Shown here in pieces: positions 17,361-24,083 of a DNA stretch of 64,000 nt; position 1 is the stretch's first letter; each line of letters opens with the position of its first letter. The stretch lies in NCBI GenBank assembly GCA_947497265.1, contig CANMFP010000014.1, positions 25,257-89,256 of the forward strand, written 5' to 3'. A program made the translations under genes and the position numbers. The DNA is from an uncultured Isoptericola sp. (GTDB lineage: Bacteria; Actinomycetota; Actinomycetes; Actinomycetales; Cellulomonadaceae). Under the pieces are notes generated by a model. The model had not been told where the DNA came from. It ran no database searches and saw only the letters and a list, made by a program, of their open reading frames with translations.

Positions 17361-17744
17361 GTGACGACACCCAGCTTCTACGACGACATCGGCGGCCACG
17401 CCACGTTCGAACGCCTCGTGGACGAGTTCTACGTGGGCGTCGCGGACGACGAGGTGCTGCGCCCCATGTACCCCGAGGAGGACCTGGGCCCCGCCAAGGA
17501 GCGGCTCACCATGTTCCTCGAGCAGTACTGGGGCGGGCCCACGACGTACAGCGAGCGGCGCGGGCACCCGCGCCTGCGGATGCGCCACGCCTCGTTCAAG
17601 GTGAACCCGGATGCCCGCGACCGCTGGCTGGCACACATGCGCACCGCCGTGGACTCCCTCGAACTGGCCCCGGCCCACGAGTCCCAACTGTGGGACTACC
17701 TGGAGCGCGCGGCCTTCAGCCTGATCAACACCTTCGAGGAATGA
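17361..17744 (+). CDS. glbO: Group II truncated haemoglobin (GlbO type)
   Basis: A 127-residue truncated globin. Key residues: the FY pair at the start of helix B (about residues 25-26), [22 protein letters not shown] carrying the CD/E region and the proximal His in RMRHASF, and the Trp in RDRWLAHM that marks the O group. It probably binds oxygen or handles NO/peroxide in the cytoplasm. GTG 17361 is chosen over GTG 17355 because GAAGAT lies 6 nt upstream. The same neighbourhood (pepN, glbO) is found in M. tuberculosis. Confidence 0.93.
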   Translation: MTTPSFYDDIGGHATFERLVDEFYVGVADDEVLRPMYPEEDLGPAKERLTMFLEQYWGGPTTYSERRGHPRLRMRHASFKVNPDARDRWLAHMRTAVDSLELAPAHESQLWDYLERAAFSLINTFEE

Positions 17745-17777
17745 TGCGGAGCGAGCGTGCGAGCGCAGCACCATTCC
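17738..17777. repeat. Inverted repeat at the globin 3' end
   Basis: GGAATGATGC ... GCACCATTCC (9 of 10 matching) around a GAGCGAGCGTGCGAGCGCA centre. It covers the globin stop codon and ends 20 bp before tesB. It may be a terminator/attenuator or a REP-like dispersed element; only one copy was noticed here. Confidence 0.5.
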
Positions 17778-17797
17778 GACCACCGACACGAGGATCG

Positions 17798-18709
17798 ATG
17801 CCGAACGTGAGCATGACCGACACCACCGACGGACCGCTCGACCAGCTGCTGGCAGCGCTGGACCTGCGGGAGATCGAGGGCTGGGGTCCTCGCGGCGAGG
17901 ACGATCTCTGGCGCGGCGAGTCCGTCCCTGGGCCGGGTCGGCGCGTGTACGGCGGGCAGGTGCTCGCCCAGGCCCTGCTGGCGTGCGGCCGGACGGTCGA
18001 GGACGACCGGCTCCCGCACTCGCTGCACGCGTACTTCCTGCGCGAGGGCGCCCTCGACTCTCCGGTCGACTTCGCCGTCGAACGGCTGCGGGACGGGCGC
18101 TCCTTCAGTGCGCGCCGCACGCACGCCCTCCAGGCGGGCCGGCCGATCCTGTCGCTGACGGCTTCGTTCCAGGTGGACCAACCCGGCTATGAGGCACAGG
18201 TCCCGATGCCTGACGGCGTCCCCGCACCGGAGGACGTCACCTCGACGTTCGAGGCGCTCTCGGGCGTCGACCACCCGGCGGCGAAGTACTGGTCGGAGGG
18301 GTCGGCGTTCGAGCTGGCGCACGTGGGCGGGTCCGTCTACCTCGGCGCCGCGACGGACCCCCGGCCGGACCAGCTGGTCTGGGTCCGCGCCCGCCACGCG
18401 ATCGACTCCGACGACCGGTTGCTGCACCGCGCGCTGCTGGCGTTCGCGTGCGACCAGGTGATGCTCGAGCCGGTGCTGCGCCAGGCCGGCACGTCGTGGC
18501 TGGACGTGGGCGGGAAGGTCCCCATGGCCTCGCTCGACCACGCGATGTGGTTCCACCGGGACGCGCGCGCCGACGAGTGGCTGCTGTACGTCCAGGAGTC
18601 CCCCGGCGCCCAGGGCGGCCGCGGGCTGGGGCTCGCGCGGGTCTACGACCGCTCCGGCGCCCTGGTGGCGACGATCGCGCAGGAGGGCATGGTCCGCCTG
18701 GCCGGTTGA
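17798..18709 (+). CDS. tesB: Acyl-CoA thioesterase II
   Basis: A 303-residue double-hotdog thioesterase that hydrolyses medium/long acyl-CoA. Family marks are RVYGGQVLAQALLA (about residue 48), HSLHAYFLREG, and the second hotdog with LAFACDQVML and MASLDHAMWFHR, whose Asp and following residues form the catalytic site with the C-terminal EGMVRL. ATG 17798 is preceded by GAGGAT; ATG 17813 is an alternative. It follows the globin gene by 53 bp and may be cotranscribed unless the hairpin between them terminates. Confidence 0.95.
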   Translation: MPNVSMTDTTDGPLDQLLAALDLREIEGWGPRGEDDLWRGESVPGPGRRVYGGQVLAQALLACGRTVEDDRLPHSLHAYFLREGALDSPVDFAVERLRDGRSFSARRTHALQAGRPILSLTASFQVDQPGYEAQVPMPDGVPAPEDVTSTFEALSGVDHPAAKYWSEGSAFELAHVGGSVYLGAATDPRPDQLVWVRARHAIDSDDRLLHRALLAFACDQVMLEPVLRQAGTSWLDVGGKVPMASLDHAMWFHRDARADEWLLYVQESPGAQGGRGLGLARVYDRSGALVATIAQEGMVRLAG

Positions 18710-18756
18710 CGCCGTCGTCCCGTGCGCGATGACGCGGTTCGTTCCACACTGTCCAC

Positions 18757-19740
18757 GTGCGTCTGCGCCGTTCGTCACCGTCGGACCAGGGCTACTCGCG
18801 TCGCCGCAAGGGCGACGGATGGGTGTTCCTGGACGTCGACGGCATGCCCTTGGCCGACACGGACCAGATCGAGCGGTGCCGGCACCTGGCGATCCCGCCC
18901 GCGTGGACGGACGTGTGGATCTGCCGGCACGAGAACGGCCACCTCCAGGCTTTCGGGCACGACGACGCGGGGCGGGGGCAGTACCTGTACCACCCGCAGT
19001 GGCAGGAGCGGCGCGCCCGGCGCAAGCACGACCACGTGCTCGGGATCGCTCGGCGGCTGCCCGCCGCCCGGCGGGGCGTCACCCGCGACCTGGCCCTGCC
19101 GGGTTTCCCTCGGGAGAAGGTGCTGGCGCTCGCGTTCCGCCTGCTGGACGACGCCTACTTCCGGGCGGGCAGCGAGGTCTACGCCCGCAAGCACGGGACC
19201 TACGGCCTCGCCACGATCCGCAAGGAGCACGCCCGGGTGGCGCGAGACGGCTCGGTCCACTTCCGCTACCCGGCGAAGTCGGGCCAGCTCCGCGACGTCG
19301 TCGTGTCCGACGAGACGGTGGCCGGCATCGTGGCCTCCCTCAAGCGCCGACGGGGTGGTTCCGAGCTGCTCGCGTGGCGGGACGACGCCGGTGGCGCCCG
19401 ATCGTGGTACGACATCGCGAGCACGGACGTGCAGGCCGACATCCGCGCGCGGCTCGGCGAGGACGCGACGCCCAAGGACTTCCGCACGTGGCACGCGACC
19501 GTCCTGTCGGCGCAGGCGCTGTCGCGCGTGGGCGCTCCGCCGGGGTCGAAGCGCGCGCGACGGCGCATCGCGGCCGACATCGTCCGGGACGTCGCGGAAG
19601 AGCTCGGGAACACCCCCGCCGTGGCCCGGTCGTCGTACATCGACCCCCGGCTGTTCGACCTGTGGGAACGCGGCGAGACGATCCCTGCCGTCCGGCGCCG
19701 TCGGGCGGCCGAGCGGGCCGTGCTGGAGCTGCTCGGATGA
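18757..19740 (+). CDS. DNA topoisomerase IB
   Basis: A 327-residue poxvirus-like type IB topoisomerase, which relaxes supercoils through a 3'-phosphotyrosine link. It has the N-terminal domain (GWVFLDVDG, RCRHLAIPPAWTDVWIC, DDAGRGQYLYH), the catalytic RKEHARV and TPKDFRTWHATV blocks, and the active-site Tyr294 in SSYIDPRLFDLW. GTG start; CACACT stands 6 nt upstream. The end overlaps the next gene by ATGA, so the two are coupled. Such genes occur in scattered bacteria and are not essential. Confidence 0.95.
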   Translation: MRLRRSSPSDQGYSRRRKGDGWVFLDVDGMPLADTDQIERCRHLAIPPAWTDVWICRHENGHLQAFGHDDAGRGQYLYHPQWQERRARRKHDHVLGIARRLPAARRGVTRDLALPGFPREKVLALAFRLLDDAYFRAGSEVYARKHGTYGLATIRKEHARVARDGSVHFRYPAKSGQLRDVVVSDETVAGIVASLKRRRGGSELLAWRDDAGGARSWYDIASTDVQADIRARLGEDATPKDFRTWHATVLSAQALSRVGAPPGSKRARRRIAADIVRDVAEELGNTPAVARSSYIDPRLFDLWERGETIPAVRRRRAAERAVLELLG

Positions 19741-21272
19741 GGGCCGTCGTCACCGGGGTCACCGGTTACGTCGGCGGGCGCCTCGTGCCCGAGCTGCTCG
19801 ACGCCGGGTTCACGGTGCGCGCCGTCTCGCGGAACCCTGCCCGCCTGGACGGCCGGGAATGGGTCGACGACGTCGAGCGGGTGGCGGCCGACGTCGGTGA
19901 CCTCGATGCGGTGCGCGCGGCGCTCGAGGGCGCCGACGTCGCCTACTACCTGGTCCACTCGCTCGGGACGGGCCGGACGTTCGAGGCGGTCGACCGGCGC
20001 AACGCCCTGACGTTCGCCCGGGCCGCCCGCGAGGCAGGCGTGGGCCGCATCGTGTACCTGGGCGGCCTCTACCCCGACGTCCCCGAGGGAGATCTGTCCG
20101 CCCACCTCGCGTCGCGCAAGGAGGTCGAGGAGATCCTCCTGGCGTCCGGGGTGCCGACGGCGGTGCTGCGGGCGGCGGTGATCCTGGGGTCGGGATCGGC
20201 CTCGTTCGAGATGATGCGCTACCTCACCGAGCGGCTGCCCGCGATGACGACGCCGCGCTGGGTGGACAACAGGCTCCAGCCGATCGCGATCCGCGACGTG
20301 CTGCGCTATCTCGTCGGCGCGGCGACGATCTCCTCCGAGGAGTCGCGCGGGTTCGACATCGGCGGTCCCGACGTCCTGACCTACCGGGAGATGATGCACC
20401 GGTACGCCCGGGCCGCCGGGCTGCGACGGCGCCTCGTCGTCGGCGTCCCGGTCCTGACGCCGGGTCTGTCGAGCCTCTGGGTCGGTCTGGTCACGCCGGT
20501 GCCGTCGGCGATCGCCAGGCCGCTCGTCGACTCGCTGCAGCACGAGGTGGTGTGCCGCGAGGACGACGTCCGCCGGTTCGTGCCGGACCCGCCCGAGGGG
20601 CTCGTCGGCGTCGACGACGCGATCGAGCTGGCGCTGGCCCGCATCCATGACGGCGAGGTGACCACGCGCTGGTCGTCGGCGTCGGTGCCCGGCGCGCCGT
20701 CGGACCCGCTCCCCACGGACCCGGACTGGGCCGGCGGTTCGCTCTACGTCGACGAGCGGCGCACGGTCGTGGAGGCGCCGCGCGAGGTGCTGTGGCAGGT
20801 CATCGAGGAGATCGGCGGCCAGGGCGGGTGGTACTCGTGGTCGCTCGCGTGGCAGGCGCGGGGGCTGCTGGACCGCCTGGCGGGCGGCCCCGGCCTGCGG
20901 CGCGGCCGGCGGGACGAGCACCGGCTGCGGGTCGACGACGTGCTGGACTTCTGGCGCGTCGAGGCGATCGAGCCGGGCGAGCGCCTCCTGCTCCGGGCCG
21001 AGATGCGACTGCCGGGCCTGGCCTGGTTGGAGCTGCGGGTCGACGAGGCCGCGGCCGAGGTCACCGACGCCGACGACGGCGGTCCCGTGCCCGAGGACGC
21101 CACCGGGCCCGGGCGCACCTACTTCGCCCAGCGGGCGCTGTTCCACCCGCACGGTCTGGCCGGCCAGGCCTACTGGTGGTCGGTCGCGCCGTTCCACGGC
21201 ATCATCTTCGGGAGCATGCAACGGAACGTGGCCCAGGAGGCCGAACGGCTCGCCGGCCGCTCGGCCTCCTGA
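19737..21272 (+). CDS. SDR-type NAD(P)-binding protein with DUF2867-like C-terminus
   Basis: A 511-residue two-domain protein. Residues 1-320 are an atypical short-chain dehydrogenase/NmrA-like Rossmann domain: MRAVVTGVTGYVGGRLVPEL, YYLVHSLGTGRTFEAVD, VYLGGLYP, VPTAVLRAAVILGSGSASFE. The C-terminal part (from about 345, YVDERRTVVEAPREVLWQVI) looks like DUF2867, a START-like fold. The ATG overlaps the topoisomerase stop. Proteins of this build are annotated as SDR oxidoreductases of unknown substrate. It converges on the GH48 gene, ending 11 bp before it. Confidence 0.85.
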   Translation: MRAVVTGVTGYVGGRLVPELLDAGFTVRAVSRNPARLDGREWVDDVERVAADVGDLDAVRAALEGADVAYYLVHSLGTGRTFEAVDRRNALTFARAAREAGVGRIVYLGGLYPDVPEGDLSAHLASRKEVEEILLASGVPTAVLRAAVILGSGSASFEMMRYLTERLPAMTTPRWVDNRLQPIAIRDVLRYLVGAATISSEESRGFDIGGPDVLTYREMMHRYARAAGLRRRLVVGVPVLTPGLSSLWVGLVTPVPSAIARPLVDSLQHEVVCREDDVRRFVPDPPEGLVGVDDAIELALARIHDGEVTTRWSSASVPGAPSDPLPTDPDWAGGSLYVDERRTVVEAPREVLWQVIEEIGGQGGWYSWSLAWQARGLLDRLAGGPGLRRGRRDEHRLRVDDVLDFWRVEAIEPGERLLLRAEMRLPGLAWLELRVDEAAAEVTDADDGGPVPEDATGPGRTYFAQRALFHPHGLAGQAYWWSVAPFHGIIFGSMQRNVAQEAERLAGRSAS

Positions 21273-21283
21273 GCGGGGCGGGA

Positions 21284-23974
21284 TCAGCCTGCCGGGACGG
21301 TCCCGCTGCACTCGAGCGCCTGTTCGGGCGGCGGCGCCCCGTTGCCGATGAACCCGACCGTGGCGGACTGGTCGGGACCGAGGTCCGCGTTCCACGACTC
21401 CGGCGTGACCACCCCGTCGGCGAGACGGCCGCCCCACACGTTCGACGTCGTCAGGCCGCCGGGGGCCACGACCTGCCAGCCCTGGACGCCGTCGGCGCCG
21501 CCGGTGACCGTGATGGCACCCTGGTACCCGCCGGACCAGGAGTTCGCGGTGGAGTACTCGGCGGTGCACGCACCGGCCGGTGGCTCGACCTCTCCCTCCC
21601 CCGTCGTCACCGTGACGGCGTCGGACTCCTGAGACACGTTGCCCGCGGCGTCGTGCGCGGTGACCGTGTAGGCGTACTCGGTCGATTCCTCCAGACCGGT
21701 GTCGGTGAACGACGTCGTGCTGCCACCGACGCTGTCGACGACCTCGCCGTCGCGGCTGACGTCGTACCCGGTCACGCGCACGTCGTCGGTCGACGCCGTC
21801 CACGCGAGCTCCACCGTGGTGCCGGCGGCCGTCGCCGTCAGGTCCTGCGGCGCCGTCGGGGCCTCGGTGTCCTCGGGCGGCTCGACGTCGTCGCCGAAGA
21901 GCCGGTCGTAGTCCGCGAGCGCCGTCGCCACCGCCGTCTGGGCCCAGAACCGGTGGTAGGTGAACTCGGGCTCCGGCCCGCCGTCCAGGTGGTCCTGGAC
22001 CTTGTCCCACTCGGGGTCGTCGCGCAGGAAGGAACGGATGTCGATGAACGACACGCCGGGCTCGATGACGTCGCCGTTCGGCATGGTGCCGCTCCAGCCC
22101 TCGGGCACGTAGATGCCGTCGCCATCGGGCTCGGTCAGCGCGTCGTCGAACCGGCCGTAGTCGCCGCGCGCCTCGGTGGTGGCCACGCCCATCGGGTCGG
22201 AGCTCTGCGTCCAGATGGCGTCGAGCAGGTCGTGGGAGACCTGCTGCGCCTGGGTGTCCCCGGACGCGGCGGCGTAGTACATCAGCGTGCGGGCGAGCGC
22301 GCCGGCGACGCCGACGTCCTGCCCGTATCCGGTGACCTCGACGCTGAGCCCGGAGTTGTCTCCCGGGTTCGCCGCGTCCCAGGTGTCGGGCTGCCCGCTC
22401 CAGGCGATGTTGGACGGGATCTGCCAGTCGTCCTCGGTGACCGTGATGTGGGAGATCACCCACGGCACCCAGGCGTCCAGGATGTCCTTGGCCCGGTCGT
22501 CACCGGTCTCGTGGTACAGCTGCGCGATCCGCTCCACGCCCCAGCCCTGCATGCCGAACCACTCGTTCGACGGCGGGTCGTGGTAGACGGGTGCCTCGTC
22601 GTAGGCCATGCCGTAGAACGTCGACATCCCGGCCGGCCGTTCGGCGTAGGCGCCGTCCCAGCTGTTCGTGGCGCCTCCCGCGATGCCGCCCTCGGGGGAC
22701 TGGAGCCACTGGAAGAGCTCGACCTGGCGGTCGAGGCTCTCGGACCAGTCGTCGTCGGCGGTGGCGGACTCGGGCACCAGGTCCGGGTCGTTGGCCAGCG
22801 CCCAGGCCGCCATCGGGTTCTGGTAGCCGAAGTGCGCGTGCGAGGAGCCGATGCGCCACGCCCACGGAGCCTGCTCGTCGAGGGCGCCGCCCCAGGCGTA
22901 GTACCAGCTCAGCAGGTAGTGGGCGCTGTCACGACCGGTGCCGGCGGGGCACGACGGCGAGTCGCAGCCCGGCGTCTTGAAGTACTTGTCGAACAGCGAG
23001 TACCGCAGGTAGTCGCCCATCTTGGCGGCCTTGGCCACGGTCCCGGCGACGGCCTCCGGCTGGCCCTGCTCGGTGGCGAACTTGTTGGCCCAGTAGGCCG
23101 CTTCGACGGCTCGGGCGTCGGCGTCGGGGGCGTTGGTGTACTTCCACTGCGTCGCCGGCTGCGGGTCGGCCGTGAACAGGTCGACGTAGCCGTACTCACC
23201 ACCGAACGAGAAGTCGTCGATCGCGGGCTGCGGGATCGTCTCCCACACGGACTCCTCGGGCCCGCGCTGGAAGGTGTTGATGTAGCTGGTGCCCTCGTGG
23301 TCCGGCCCGAGCAGCTCGCTCGACCCGGGCGCGGCACCGTAGCCGTACACGTTGTCGACGTCCGCGAGCCAGTGCATGCCGTAGATCTCGTCGGTGCCGT
23401 AGGTCTGGGACAGCTCACCGGCCAGCGGGTCGCTGCCGACCGCGACATCGCTGTCGAGCTCGGAGGGGTAGCCGCTGGGGTGGTTGTGCTCGGCGGCATA
23501 GGTGGCCGGGCTGCCGGGATCGTAGGCGCTGTTGGTGGGCTGGTTCTCCGAGGTGGGGATCATGTACGCCTCGAGGGTGTCCCAGGCGTGGTTGAACGGC
23601 TCCCAGTCCCCGGTCACCTGGCCGTAGGACGTCTCCAGCCAGAGCCAGAACGAGTACGCCTCGCTCGTGGTCTCGTGGCCGTTGTCCGGGGCCTCGACCA
23701 TCAGCGACTCGACCGAGTGGTACGGGATCCCCTGGTCGGAGAAGTAGCCGTTCGCGGGGTCGTGGACCTTGTCGTACAGCTCCAGGAACCGCTGGGTGTA
23801 CTCGCCGTCGGTGTCGAGCTCGCCGAGCGCCGTGGCGACGGGGGCCGCGGCGACGTCGGCGGTGCCGGACCCGGGCGGCGCAGCGCCGGCGGGGACGGCC
23901 GCGACCAGGGCGGCGAGCGTGGCTGACGCCGCGGCTCCTGCCAGCAGCCTGGTGCGGATGGATGCGCGATGCAT
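21284..23974 (-). CDS. GH48 cellobiohydrolase with FN3 and CBM2, secreted
   Basis: An 896-residue exported processive cellulase, which releases cellobiose from cellulose chain ends. Order: signal peptide (1 to about 33), GH48 catalytic domain (about 45-695), one fibronectin type III module (about 708-794), CBM2 (about 803-896). The block VEAPDNGHETTSEAYSFW holds the general acid Glu, here Glu105 in TSEA by comparison with clostridial Cel48F. The CBM2 is rather divergent but keeps the Cys pair and the surface Trp positions. ATG 23974 is preceded by AGAGAGG. Two operator-like sites lie upstream (24019-24032, 24042-24054). Streptomyces, Thermobifida and Cellulomonas have homologues. Confidence 0.96.
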   Translation of the reverse strand: MHRASIRTRLLAGAAASATLAALVAAVPAGAAPPGSGTADVAAAPVATALGELDTDGEYTQRFLELYDKVHDPANGYFSDQGIPYHSVESLMVEAPDNGHETTSEAYSFWLWLETSYGQVTGDWEPFNHAWDTLEAYMIPTSENQPTNSAYDPGSPATYAAEHNHPSGYPSELDSDVAVGSDPLAGELSQTYGTDEIYGMHWLADVDNVYGYGAAPGSSELLGPDHEGTSYINTFQRGPEESVWETIPQPAIDDFSFGGEYGYVDLFTADPQPATQWKYTNAPDADARAVEAAYWANKFATEQGQPEAVAGTVAKAAKMGDYLRYSLFDKYFKTPGCDSPSCPAGTGRDSAHYLLSWYYAWGGALDEQAPWAWRIGSSHAHFGYQNPMAAWALANDPDLVPESATADDDWSESLDRQVELFQWLQSPEGGIAGGATNSWDGAYAERPAGMSTFYGMAYDEAPVYHDPPSNEWFGMQGWGVERIAQLYHETGDDRAKDILDAWVPWVISHITVTEDDWQIPSNIAWSGQPDTWDAANPGDNSGLSVEVTGYGQDVGVAGALARTLMYYAAASGDTQAQQVSHDLLDAIWTQSSDPMGVATTEARGDYGRFDDALTEPDGDGIYVPEGWSGTMPNGDVIEPGVSFIDIRSFLRDDPEWDKVQDHLDGGPEPEFTYHRFWAQTAVATALADYDRLFGDDVEPPEDTEAPTAPQDLTATAAGTTVELAWTASTDDVRVTGYDVSRDGEVVDSVGGSTTSFTDTGLEESTEYAYTVTAHDAAGNVSQESDAVTVTTGEGEVEPPAGACTAEYSTANSWSGGYQGAITVTGGADGVQGWQVVAPGGLTTSNVWGGRLADGVVTPESWNADLGPDQSATVGFIGNGAPPPEQALECSGTVPAG

Positions 23975-24018
23975 GGTGCACCTCTCTTCGTTGAGCGGAC
24001 ACCCTGACGATCGGCGCA

Positions 24019-24032
24019 TGGAAGCGTTCCCA
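24019..24032 (-). promoter_or_regulatory. CebR/CelR-like box upstream of GH48
   Basis: On the minus strand TGGGAACGCTTCCA, 12 of 14 bases equal to TGGGAGCGCTCCCA, the box I recall for CebR/CelR (LacI family cellulase repressors) of Streptomyces and Thermobifida. It lies 44 bp upstream of the GH48 start and 9 bp from the AAACGTTT site. Confidence 0.65.
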
Positions 24033-24041
24033 CAACACGGC

Positions 24042-24054
24042 GAAACGTTTAGGG
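24042..24054 (-). promoter_or_regulatory. Shared cellulase-operon site, copy A
   Basis: CCCTAAACGTTTC read on the minus strand, identical at all 13 bases to the copies before GH6 (27869) and GH74 (31931). The AAACGTTT core is a typical LacI-family half-site pair. The site ends 67 bp upstream of the GH48 start. Confidence 0.75.
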
Positions 24055-24083
24055 CCACGCCCCGGAAAGGCGGTGGCTCAGCG

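Noticed and set aside
19266..22463. Minus-strand open frame of 1065 codons
   Set aside because: It overlaps the topoisomerase, SDR and GH48 genes, which have clear motifs; its translation is low-complexity.
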